Source of the DNA: Streptomyces sp. 1331.2
GTDB taxonomy: Bacteria > Actinomycetota > Actinomycetes > Streptomycetales > Streptomycetaceae
Length of the DNA: 64,000 bases
Assembly: GCF_900199205.1 (NCBI RefSeq)
Contig: NZ_OBMJ01000001.1
Location: 744,001-808,000 of the forward strand
Direction: 5' to 3'
Part shown: piece by piece, positions 9,654 to 18,800 of the stretch
Layout: every line of letters starts with the position of its first letter
Numbering within the stretch: the first letter of the stretch is position 1
Made by a program: the position numbers and the translations under genes
Notes under the pieces: generated by a model
Seen by the model: the letters and a program-made list of their open reading frames with translations, nothing else
The model's database searches: none
What the model was told of the DNA's origin: nothing

Positions 9654-9929
9654 TCAGCCGTAGACGATCCGCCGCAGCTGGCGGGCCGAGAGCTCCGGCG
9701 CCGCGACACGGCGCTGCGGGAGTTCCTCGGCGAGCCGGGCGAAGATCCGCTCGTTGGTCAGTCCGCGTGCCTGCAGCTCGGTGTGGCGGCGGCGCACGTA
9801 CTCCTCGGTGCTCTCGGAGAAGTACGCCAGCACCTCCGCCACGACCCGCGCCGCCTCCCGGGGCCCGAGCGGGCTGGTCCGGGCGAGGTGGGCGAGGAGG
9901 TCTTCGTGAGGGTGGGGTGAGCTCGGCAC
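9654..9929 (-). CDS. Conserved hypothetical protein, helical
   Basis: 91 aa, all-helical and charged, with the pattern RRRHTELQARGLTNERIFARLAEEL and a C-terminal SARQLRRIVYG. I recall similar short proteins being widespread in bacteria, but I cannot name a function. The start is GTG with no clear ribosome binding site. It lies upstream of glmS in the same direction, separated by the 17-bp repeat array. No catalytic residues or membrane segments are visible. Confidence 0.7.
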   Translation of the reverse strand: MPSSPHPHEDLLAHLARTSPLGPREAARVVAEVLAYFSESTEEYVRRRHTELQARGLTNERIFARLAEELPQRRVAAPELSARQLRRIVYG

Positions 9930-10108
9930 GAGAGAGGAGCCTAGGTTGCCGAGAGCGCCGAAGCCAAAGATCCTGCCCGAAATCGGGCAGAAGTCGCGAC
10001 CTTCGGCTCATCTCCCATCAATCCTCTTCATCCGAACCCTTGAAGCGGCGTCAGCTCCACACGTAGCGTGACGTACTGAACACGAAGCGGAAGACCGGAG
10101 GCTTGCTG

Positions 10109-11968
10109 ATGTGCGGGATCACCGGATGGGTCGCCTTCGAACGCGATCTCACCGCCGAACCGGACGCCGCGGACGTCCTCGACGCGATGACGGCCACCCA
10201 GCTGCGCCGCGGCCCGGACGCCGGCGGGGTCCTCCTCCAGCCGCACGCCGCGCTCGGCCACCGCCGCCTCGCGGTGATCGACATCGAGGGCGGCACCCAG
10301 CCGATGACGGTCGAGCGGGACGGCCGGCTGCTGGCCGCGCTCACCTACAGCGGCGAGGTCTACAACCACCGCGAGCTGCGCGCGGAACTGGAGGCGGCCG
10401 GACACCGCTTCCGCACCCGCAGCGACACCGAGGTCGTGCTGCACGCCTACCTGGAGTGGGGCGAGGGCCTGGCCGGGCGGCTCAACGGCATGTTCGCCTT
10501 CGCCGTCTGGGACGCCCGGCGCGAGGAGCTGCTGCTGGTCCGCGACCGGATGGGCGTCAAGCCGCTGCACTACCGCGCCACCCCCGACGGCGTGATCTTC
10601 GGCTCCGAGGTCAAGGCCCTGCTCGCCCACCCCGCCGTCCGCCCGGTGGTCGACCTGGACGGGCTGCGCGAACTGCTCGGCCACACCCGCACCCCGGGCC
10701 TCACGCCGTACCGGGACGTCCGCGAGGTCCGGCCCGGCCACGTCGTACGGGTGCGCCGCGGGGGCGTGTCCGAGCACCGGTACTGGGCGCTGGAGGCCCG
10801 CGAGCACGCCGACAGCCTGCCGGCCACCGTCGCCACCGTCCGCGCCCTGCTGGACGACATCGTGCACCGCCAGCTCGACGCGGACGTCCCACTCTGCTCG
10901 CTGCTCTCCGGCGGGCTGGACTCCAGCGCCGTCACCGCCATCGCCGCCAGGCTGCTGCGCTCGGCCGGCGCCGGCCCGGTGCGCTCCTTCTCCGTCGGCT
11001 TCTCCGGGCAGGGCGAGGACTTCCACTCCGACGCCGTCCGGCAGACCCCCGACGGGCCGTACGCCCGGCTGCTCGCCGGGCACGTCGGCGCCGACCACAG
11101 CGTGGTCGAGCTGGACGCCGCCGAGCTCACCGACCCCTCCCGGCGTTCCGCGGCGCTGCGCGCCCGCGACCTGCCGAACGGCGTCGGCGACATGGACGTC
11201 TCGCTGCTGCTGCTCTTCCGGGGCGTGCGCCGCCACTCCACCGTCGCGCTCTCCGGCGAGTCCGCGGACGAACTCTTCGGCGGCTACCGCTGGTTCCACG
11301 ACCCGCAGAGCATCGCCACCGAGGACTTCCCCTGGGCGGCCGGCCTCACCCACATCGCCGGCGCCGGCTCCGGCCCGCGCGAGGAACTGCTCGACTCCGG
11401 ACTGCTCCGCAAGCTCGACCTGGAGGACTACCGCAGGGCCCGCTACCGCGAGGCCCTGGCCGAGGTCCCGCACCTGGCGGCCGCCGACCCGCTGGAACGG
11501 CGGATGCGCGAGATCTCGTACCTCAACCTGACCCGCTTCGTCCGCATCCTGCTCGACCGCAAGGACCGGATGAGCATGGCCAACGGGCTGGAGGTGCGGG
11601 TGCCGTTCTGCGACCACCGGCTGGTCCAGTACGTCTTCAACGTGCCGTGGGCGATGAAGAGCTTCGACGGCCGGGAGAAGAGCCTGCTGCGCGCCGCCGT
11701 CCGGAACGTGCTGCCCGCGACGATCGCCGACCGGCCGAAGAGCCCGTACCCCGTGACCACCGACCCGCACTACCCGGCGCGGCTGCGCTCCGAGCTCGCC
11801 CGGCTCAGCACCACCCGGACGTCCCCGGCGCTCGGCCTGCTCGACCGGCGGCGCCTCGCCGACGCGCTCGCCCCGGACACCGATCCACGCTCCGTCCGAC
11901 TGGGCGTGGACCTCGCGCTCGACCTGGACGCCTGGCTGACGGAGTACCAGGTCACCCTGGAGCTCTGA
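10109..11968 (+). CDS. asnB: Asparagine synthase (glutamine-hydrolysing)
   Basis: 619 aa class II AsnB. An Ntn glutaminase domain begins MCGITGW, so the start is the ATG at 10109 that exposes Cys as residue 1; CCGGAGG lies upstream. A synthetase domain with the PP-loop SGGLDSSAV (near residue 272) adenylates aspartate. The late VRVPFCDHRLVQYV and RPKSPYP segments are typical. The reaction is aspartate + glutamine + ATP to asparagine. It is monocistronic, divergent from the 91-aa gene and glmS. Confidence 0.95.
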   Translation: MCGITGWVAFERDLTAEPDAADVLDAMTATQLRRGPDAGGVLLQPHAALGHRRLAVIDIEGGTQPMTVERDGRLLAALTYSGEVYNHRELRAELEAAGHRFRTRSDTEVVLHAYLEWGEGLAGRLNGMFAFAVWDARREELLLVRDRMGVKPLHYRATPDGVIFGSEVKALLAHPAVRPVVDLDGLRELLGHTRTPGLTPYRDVREVRPGHVVRVRRGGVSEHRYWALEAREHADSLPATVATVRALLDDIVHRQLDADVPLCSLLSGGLDSSAVTAIAARLLRSAGAGPVRSFSVGFSGQGEDFHSDAVRQTPDGPYARLLAGHVGADHSVVELDAAELTDPSRRSAALRARDLPNGVGDMDVSLLLLFRGVRRHSTVALSGESADELFGGYRWFHDPQSIATEDFPWAAGLTHIAGAGSGPREELLDSGLLRKLDLEDYRRARYREALAEVPHLAAADPLERRMREISYLNLTRFVRILLDRKDRMSMANGLEVRVPFCDHRLVQYVFNVPWAMKSFDGREKSLLRAAVRNVLPATIADRPKSPYPVTTDPHYPARLRSELARLSTTRTSPALGLLDRRRLADALAPDTDPRSVRLGVDLALDLDAWLTEYQVTLEL

Positions 11969-12142
11969 ACCACGCACCGCCGAATCACGCCCCCGAGGGA
12001 ACCATCCCGGCGCGCCCGGGCGTCGCACCGTGCGGTAGCGTCGCCGACACCTCCCCAATCGCGGGCGAAATCGTGGATTCCCGCCCCCGTGCCGTCAGGA
12101 TGGGAGCGAACCGTCCACCTCGATCCGCCGGGGGATCCCGTC

Positions 12143-13270
12143 ATGCAGCCGCGAGTCTTCGCGATTCTCACCGCCCTGCTCCTGGGCGTCCTGGGCCTCG
12201 GGTCGGTGGCCGTCACCGACTGGTCGCCCGCGGCGGCCACCGCGACCCCGGCCGCCTCGGCGCCCGGGGCCCCCGCCGCCGGCGCCCAGCCGGCCTCCGC
12301 GGGCGGCGCGGGCGCCGGGAGCGCCACCCCGACCGGCGACCCGGCGGTGTGGACCCGTTCGACGCTGCGCAACAAGCTGATGGCCGAGATGGACGCCACC
12401 GACCCCGGTGTCGCCCTCGCCGACCTCGACAAGATCACCAAGGAGAAGCCGTACACCGTGCGCTTCTGCCACCCGATCGCGCACGAGCTCGGCCACGCGG
12501 CGGTCAAGCGCTTCAACGCGGACTTCCAGAAGGTGATCTCCTTCCCGCACGAGACCTGTGCGGCCGGCTACCTGCACGGCGCCGTCGAGGAGATGCTCAA
12601 CGCCTCCACCCAGCCCGAGGTGGACCTGCTCAAGCTCTGCCAGCCCAAGAACTCCGGCCCCTGCATCCACGGCGTCGGCCACGGCACGATGTTCGTCGCC
12701 AAGCAGGACGTCGCCAAGGCGCGGGACCTGTGCAACAAGTTCACCACCGACCAGAACCGGATCCGCTGCTCCGAGGGCCTGTTCATGCAGCTCTTCGGCC
12801 CGGACGAGGAGGACGAGCAGGCCAAGGCCAACCTGCCCGCCGACAAGCTCGCCCAGGACCCGCTCTATCCGTGCAAGGACCAGCCGTCGCTGTTCCAGTC
12901 CGCCTGCTACTTCTACGCGCCGACCTTCTACCTCTCCTCGCACGACTACCCGAACCACCCCGAGGTCTACGCCGACGCCCTCAAGTGGTGCCTCAACGGC
13001 AAGGCCGGCGGAGGGGCGGTGGACTGCAGCCGCGGCGTCGGCTCGCGGACCATGAAGTACAACCTCGACCGCGAGGACTGGGCCGCCCAGCAGTGCGCCA
13101 CGGCCGCCGACGGCTGGCAGCGCAAGGCCTGCGCGGAGGGGCTGGTCAGCTACTACACGGTCAACTACACCGACGCCGGCGCGGCCGGGCGGCTCTGCGC
13201 CAAGATCACCAACAAGGAGATGCAGGGCTACTGCCGCTCGGCGAGCGGCCTGTCCGCCTCCCTGGACTGA
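12143..13270 (+). CDS. Secreted protein with 14 regularly spaced cysteines
   Basis: 375 aa from the ATG at 12143, which starts a clear signal peptide or anchor (residues 5-22). An Ala/Pro/Gly linker follows to about residue 65. The mature part has 14 cysteines. The last 12 form six tandem pairs with 11, 10, 11, 11 and 11 residues between partners (7 in the first pair); the second Cys is often followed by x-G. The first three segments are His-rich (CHPIAHELGHA, AGYLHGA, CIHGVGHG). HELGH resembles HExxH only with the Glu and Leu as spaced here (H-E-L-G-H), so metal binding is possible. I recognise no named domain. Confidence 0.85.
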   Translation: MQPRVFAILTALLLGVLGLGSVAVTDWSPAAATATPAASAPGAPAAGAQPASAGGAGAGSATPTGDPAVWTRSTLRNKLMAEMDATDPGVALADLDKITKEKPYTVRFCHPIAHELGHAAVKRFNADFQKVISFPHETCAAGYLHGAVEEMLNASTQPEVDLLKLCQPKNSGPCIHGVGHGTMFVAKQDVAKARDLCNKFTTDQNRIRCSEGLFMQLFGPDEEDEQAKANLPADKLAQDPLYPCKDQPSLFQSACYFYAPTFYLSSHDYPNHPEVYADALKWCLNGKAGGGAVDCSRGVGSRTMKYNLDREDWAAQQCATAADGWQRKACAEGLVSYYTVNYTDAGAAGRLCAKITNKEMQGYCRSASGLSASLD

Positions 13271-13335
13271 CGCCTCCCTGAACTGACGCCCCCTGGGCTG
13301 TACCTCCTCGGGCTGACGACCCCGGTCTCACCATG

Positions 13336-13363
13336 AGGGCCCGCGCCGCACGGCGCGGGCCCT
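13336..13363. terminator. GC-rich hairpin terminator
   Basis: 13-bp stem AGGGCCCGCGCCG/CGGCGCGGGCCCT with a 2-nt loop, followed by TTG. It sits just downstream of the Cys-rich protein gene. Confidence 0.8.
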
Positions 13364-13447
13364 TTGCGTAGGATCACCCGACCATCGCCTGATCACGGTG
13401 CGCCGAGGACGCCGCGCCCCCTCCCCGGCCCCTGGAGCACACCCGCC

Positions 13448-14887
13448 ATGACCACCGAGGACCGCGCCGCCGACGACTTCCGCGCCGCCGCCCACGCCAC
13501 CGCCGAGCTGGTCTCCGACTACCTCGCCGAGCTGCCCGAGCGCCCGGTCTGGCAGCCCGTGGCCGACACCGCCCGCCACGCCCTGCTGGACGCCCCGCTC
13601 CCCGCCGTCGGCCGCCCGCTCGCCGAGCTGGTCGAGGCCATCGGGCACCAGGTCCTCCCCTACCCGATGGGCAACGGCAACCCGCGCTTCTTCGGCTGGG
13701 TCAACTCCGCCCCCGCCCCCGCCGGGGTGCTCGCCACCCTCGCCGCCGCCGCGATGAACCCCAGCTCGGCCGGCGGCGACCACGCCGACGTCCACCTGGA
13801 GCGCGCCGTCGTCCGCTGGATCGCCGAACTCGTCGGCTTCCCGCACCCGGCCGGCGGCGGGCTGCTCACCTCCGGCACCTCGATGGCGACCATCGTCTGC
13901 CTCGCCGCCGCCCGCAACCGCGCCGCCCGGCAGGCCGGCCGGGACGTCCGGGAGGACGGCCTGGCGGGCCTGCCTCCGCTGGTCGGCTACGTCACCGGCG
14001 AGACCCACTCCTGCGTCCGCAAGGCCGCCGAGCTCCTCGGCCTCGGCAGCCGGCACCTGCGCACGGTCACCACCGGGCCCGACGGCCGCCTGGACCCCGC
14101 CGAGCTGCGGGCAGCCGTCGAGCGCGACCGCGCGGCCGGCCTGCTGCCCTTCCTGGTCGTCGCCTCCGCCGGCACGGTCGGCACCGGTGCGGTCGACGCC
14201 TTCGACCCGATCGCCGACCTGTGCCAGGAACAGGGCCTCTGGCTGCACGTGGACGGCGCGTACGGCGCCTTCGGCCGGCTCGACCCGGCCATCGCCCACC
14301 GCTACGCGGGCCTGGAGCGCGCCGACTCGCTCGCCCTCGACCCGCACAAGTGGCTCGGCGTCCCGGTCGACTGCGGCTGCGCCCTGGTCCGCGACACCGA
14401 GGAGCTGCGCGGCACCTTCAGCCTCGTCCCGTCCTACCTGCGCGACGAGGCCGCCGGCGCGCTCGGCTGGTTCTCCGAGTACGGCACCGAGCAGACCCGC
14501 CCGTTCCGGGCCCTCAAGGTCTGGGCCACCATCGCCCACAGGGGCCGCACCGGCCTGGTCCAGGACATCGCCCGGTGCACCGCGCTCGCCCGCCGCCTCG
14601 GCGAACTCGTCCGCGCCGACCCCGAGTTGGAGCTGCTCGCCGAGGTGCAGACCTCCATCGTGGCGTTCCGCCACCGCGCCCCCGGGCTGGCCCCGGCTGC
14701 CCGCGACGCCCTCAATCGCGAGCTGCCCGTCGCCGTCCAGCGGCGCGGCCGGGTCTTCGTCACCGGAGCCCGGCTCGGCGGGGAGGAGATGCTCCGCGCC
14801 TGCCTCCTCAACGCCGCGACGACCGAGGACGACCTGCACCTGCTCCTCGCCGAGGTCAGGGCCGCCGCCGCGGAGCTACTGTCGTAA
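13448..14887 (+). CDS. PLP-dependent group II decarboxylase (aromatic-L-amino-acid decarboxylase type)
   Basis: 479 aa fold-type I enzyme. The PLP lysine is in LDPHKWLG near residue 301, the cofactor-binding GTSMATIVCLAAAR near residue 140, and HVDGAYGAFG carries the Asp that pairs with the pyridine ring. The ATG follows a GGAG box 10 nt away; the longer frame upstream runs through the terminator. Group II enzymes decarboxylate Phe, Tyr, Trp, DOPA or glutamate. I cannot read the substrate, and no catabolic partner lies next to it. Confidence 0.9.
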   Translation: MTTEDRAADDFRAAAHATAELVSDYLAELPERPVWQPVADTARHALLDAPLPAVGRPLAELVEAIGHQVLPYPMGNGNPRFFGWVNSAPAPAGVLATLAAAAMNPSSAGGDHADVHLERAVVRWIAELVGFPHPAGGGLLTSGTSMATIVCLAAARNRAARQAGRDVREDGLAGLPPLVGYVTGETHSCVRKAAELLGLGSRHLRTVTTGPDGRLDPAELRAAVERDRAAGLLPFLVVASAGTVGTGAVDAFDPIADLCQEQGLWLHVDGAYGAFGRLDPAIAHRYAGLERADSLALDPHKWLGVPVDCGCALVRDTEELRGTFSLVPSYLRDEAAGALGWFSEYGTEQTRPFRALKVWATIAHRGRTGLVQDIARCTALARRLGELVRADPELELLAEVQTSIVAFRHRAPGLAPAARDALNRELPVAVQRRGRVFVTGARLGGEEMLRACLLNAATTEDDLHLLLAEVRAAAAELLS

Positions 14888-14964
14888 CACACCGCAACGG
14901 ACCTTAACCCGCAGGTCACGGTCGGTTCGCGATCGGGAAACACCGGTCGGGCACGGTGGAGGTC

Positions 14965-15377
14965 ATGGAGCACTCGAAGCCTTCCCGCCGCCGTGCCCAC
15001 CACTGGCGCCGCGACACCGTCGAACTCGCCGCCGTCTTCCTCTCCGTCACCGCCACCGACCTCATCGCCAAGCTCGTCGTGGACGGCCCGGAGGGCCCGG
15101 TGGTCGTCGCCACCTCCGCCCTCGCCCTGCTCGCCACTGCCCTGTTCCACGCCTGGTGGTCACCCCATTCCCCGCCCCGACCACCCTCTGGCGGGTCCGC
15201 ACCACGGCGCTCGCCCACACCCCGGCAACCCTGGCCGACCACCGGATCACCCTGCTCTCCCTGCACCCCGAAGAGCTCTTCCTCCGCACCCCCCACTCCG
15301 TCACCCCCTCCGACCTCGCCACCCTCCTCACCACCACCGGCCACACCGTCGAAGCCACCCCGACCCGCATCGCCTGA
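14965..15377 (+). pseudogene. ACT-like membrane protein gene, frameshifted
   Basis: The first part (from ATG 14965, GGAGG just upstream) encodes a basic N-terminus and two membrane segments (VELAAVFLSVTATDLIAKLV and a second ending FHAWW). Around 15150-15185 the coding signal moves to another frame: TTLWRVRTTALAHTP onward reads like a shortened ACT domain (TLWRVRT, then ITLLSLHPEELFLRTP) and ends at 15377. The original frame runs on as Pro-rich nonsense. Either the gene is decayed, or a GTG at 15156 starts a separate overlapping ORF, or the assembly has an indel. The similarity to ACT proteins is from memory. Confidence 0.55.
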
Positions 15378-15528
15378 ACCGGACCCGCATGGCCTGCCCC
15401 GCATCGCCTGCCCCGGACCGCCCGTCCCGGACCGCCTGACCGGCCAACCGATGGCACCCGACGCGCCGGCGGCGGGGGCCCGGGGACCGTACCCGCCGCC
15501 GGCAGCCGACCAGGGCGTGTCGCCCCGC

Positions 15529-15771
15529 TCAGCCCTTGTCGGCGGGCTGCACCACGCAGACGGCGTTGCCGAGCATGGCGCCGAAGCCGCCGAGCAGGGT
15601 GCCGGTGACGGCCTTGCAGGTGGCGGCCTCCTCCGGGGTCTTGGGGCCGTTGTTCCCGGAGGAGGTGACGGTGGAGGAGGCGGCGGCAGTGGCGGACTGG
15701 GCGGCGGCGAGCGGCGCGGCGAGCAGCAGGGCGCAACAGGCCGCGGCCAGTGCGGACTTCTTGACGGACAT
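15529..15771 (-). CDS. Small secreted protein with one cysteine pair
   Basis: 80 aa. A basic N-terminus (MSVKKSA) and hydrophobic core (about residues 6-21) form a signal peptide, probably cut after an AxA near residue 22-26. The mature peptide of about 55 aa is Ser/Thr/Gly-rich with two cysteines about 20 residues apart, likely one disulfide. The ATG has an AAGGGG box 7 nt upstream; that box lies inside an inverted repeat. No family recognised; function unknown. Confidence 0.75.
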   Translation of the reverse strand: MSVKKSALAAACCALLLAAPLAAAQSATAAASSTVTSSGNNGPKTPEEAATCKAVTGTLLGGFGAMLGNAVCVVQPADKG

Positions 15772-15839
15772 GGGAGAGCCCCTTCGGTTCGAGTCGGGAT
15801 CGGCGGAAAGCCGAGCCATCCCTATCCGAAGGGGCTCCC
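15772..15839 (-). promoter_or_regulatory. Inverted repeat that would mask the ribosome binding site of the small secreted protein
   Basis: On the minus-strand transcript, AGCCCCUUCGG (from 15836-15826) can pair perfectly with CCGAAGGGGCU (15787-15777), which contains the AAGGGG box just before the AUG. The 38-nt loop holds its own small CGGC/GCCG hairpin. Confidence 0.55.
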
Positions 15840-15878
15840 CCGCTCAGGGATTCTGGGCCATCCGTGAGCGTGTCCGCG

Positions 15879-18800
15879 TCAGCGGCCCGGGGCGGTTTCC
15901 TCGTCGGTGATCCGCTCCAGCGCCCGTATCGCGGCGGCGAGTTCGACGACCCCGTGCTCCTTGAGCACCCCGTAGTGGTCCCCGGTCAGGTCGACCACGG
16001 CGGGCGGGGCCGCGGAGTAGCCGCTGCTGCCCTCGATGAAGGAGTAGTCGTCGCCGGCGGCCTTGAAGATGGTCACCGGGGCGTCCAGCCGCCGCTCGGC
16101 CAGCTCGCGGAAGCTGTACTCGAACTCGTAGGTCTCACCGACGATTCCGGTGATCCGGCGGATCAGCTCCTCGTCCAGGTCGGGCAGCAGCCGGTGCACG
16201 GAGGCGACGAAGGTGGCCTCGTCGGCCGTCTCGGCCAGGCAGCGCTCCAGCTCGGGGCCGCTGATCCGGCCGGTGAACACCCCGAACAGGATGGTCACGT
16301 AGGCGGGGTTGGCGTACGAGGCCTCCCGGCCCCACGCGCCCCCGTCGTCCCGGCGCACCTCGGGGTTGCCGGGGCAGATCAGCAGCAGCCGGTCCACCTG
16401 CCGGCCGGCCTGCTCCAGCTGCCAGGCCGCCTCGAAGGCGACGCGGGCGCCGAAGGAGAAGCCCCACAGCGTGTACGGGCCCTCGGGCTGCACCCGGAGC
16501 AGTTCGGCGACGTCGGCGGCGGCCGTCTCCCGGATGGTCGGGTACGGCCTCTCGCCCTCGTTGATGCCGTGCGCCTGGATGCCGTAGAACGGGCGCCCCC
16601 GGCTCGCCTCGCGGCCGAGCAGCCGCAGGTTCATCGGGTAGCCGCCCAGCCCGGGCCAGCAGAACACCGGCCGGCCGGAGTCGCCCGGGTGCAGCGGGAT
16701 CAGCCGCGAGGAGGCAGCGCCGCCGCCCTCACCGGGGCCGGCACCGTCCTCGCCGCGGGCCCGGTCGATGCGGGCGGCCAGGTCGCCCAGTTTCGGGCAC
16801 TCGAACAGCACCTGCAGCGGCAGCGAGACGTCGAACTCGCGGTTGATCCGGTGGACCAGTGCCACGGCGATCAGCGAGTTGCCGCCGACGGCGAAGAACT
16901 CGTCCTCGACCGACACGTCCTCGTACTTCAGTGCCTGCCCCCAGGCCTCGGCCAGCCACCGCTCGTGCTCGGTTCGCGGCGCGACGTAGGCGCTGCGGAC
17001 GTCGGCCGTGCGGACGGCGTCGGAGGCGGCGAGGGCCTTGAGGTCGACCTTGCCGTTCGCGGTGAGCGGCAGGGCGTCCACGACCAGCACCCGGTTGGGG
17101 AGCATGTAGTCGGGCAGCAGCTTGGCCAGTTCGTCCTTGATGATCTCGGCCGGGCCCTTCATGTGGACGGCGTCCTCGTGCATGCCCTCGCTGCGGATCT
17201 GCTCCTCGCTCACCTTGCCGCCGAGGAAGAAGTACGACGGTCCGGTGGCGATGCCGCGCCCGGCGAGGATCTCGTCGATGCGGCGCGCGGCGGGCAGCGG
17301 ATGGCCGGACTTGGAGCTGTAGCCGGAGGACATGAAGCCCAGGCCCAGGCCGTTGCGCTGCAGGTGGTGCAGTTCGGTGCCGAGCGCGATGTACTCCAGC
17401 CACTCCTCGGGGGCGCGGCTGACGGCGGTGATGCCGAACGCGGCCCGGGCGTGCACGGACTGGTTGATCGCGATGACGTGCCGGGGCTCCACCACCGCGT
17501 CCGCGACGTGCGTCAGCTCGCCGTCGGCGTACCGGTAGAGGCCGCCGGGCAGACCGTCCACCCGGCCCTCGTGGGCCTGGACGTACAGCTCGGTGCTCCG
17601 GGCGCGGGCCGTGCCGTCGTTGCGGACGACGGCGAAGGCGCCCAGGTAGTGGTCCTCCTCGGCGACGTCCAGCCGGCCCCGGACCGCCGGGTCGAGGCCG
17701 AGCGGGCGCACGTCCAGCCCGTACTCGGGCAGCACCTCCTCGAAGACGCCCAGCATGTGGCCGGTCTCGAACTCCAGCACCTCGCGGATGTTGTTCTTGT
17801 ACACCGGCTCGATGGCGCCGTGCCGGCCGGAGAAGTGCAGCGTCAGGTAGGCCTCCGTGCGGGGCTCGGCGGGCCCGATCCGGATCAGGCTGTGCTCGAC
17901 CGGGTGGTAGTAGTACAGCCCGGCGGCGAGCCCGTCCAGGCCGCCGGTCTCCAGGTAGAGCTGGGTGGCGTACAGCGCGCCGGGCGAGGCGTAGGCGTAC
18001 TTGGGCAGCAGCCGCTCCTCGCTGTGGAACTGGCCGAACCACCGCAGCACGCGGCCGAGTTCGGGGAAGCTGAGGAGCGCCGGCTCACGGCCGAAGGGGC
18101 CGGCGGGGCGGGCGGCGAGCAGCGCGGTGAGGTCGTCGCGGGTGACCGGGCCGCCGTCGTAGAAGCGGTAGGTCTTGCGGGCGAAGGTCTCCCGGCGCTG
18201 GGCCTCGGTCTCGCGCCGGCCGGGCAGTTCGATCCGCTCGCGGCCGGCCAGCCGGGCCGGGTCGCGCAGGCCGGGGTCGGACAGCTGGGCCTTGACCTGC
18301 AGCTTGCTGGCCTTGGACTGGTGGTGGCCGCCGTGGTTGCCCTGGTCCATCAGGGCGGCCTCGCGCGGGTTGAGCTCGACGCAGGCGACCAGGTTCTGGT
18401 GGCCGGTGCGCTCGTCCCCGGCGACGATCGCGGCGGAGCGGCGCACCCAGGTGTGCTCCTCGATCGCGCGGGCGATCTCGTCCAGCTCGACCCGGTAGCC
18501 GCGCAGCTTGACCTGGTTGTCGACCCGGCCGGCGAACCGGATGGTGCCGTCCGCGTTCCACTGCGCGAGGTCGCCGGTGCGGTACAGCCGCTCGCCGGGC
18601 GTGAACGGGGAGGGGACGAAGCGTTCCTCGGTGAGTTCCGGCCGGTGCAGGTAGCCGCGGGCCAGCTGAACGCCGCCGATGTACAGCTCGCCGACGCCGC
18701 CGGCGCCGACCGGCGTCCGCTGCTCGTCCAGGATGTAGCACTGGGTGTTGTCGACGGGCCGGCCGATCGGCACCGAGTCGGCGCCGTCGCCGGGCTCGGC

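Noticed and set aside
14956..15867. 303-residue protein reading through to 15867
   Set aside because: After about residue 72 the frame is Pro/Arg then Gly/Val nonsense and overlaps the antisense of the small secreted protein; the coding signal continues in another frame.
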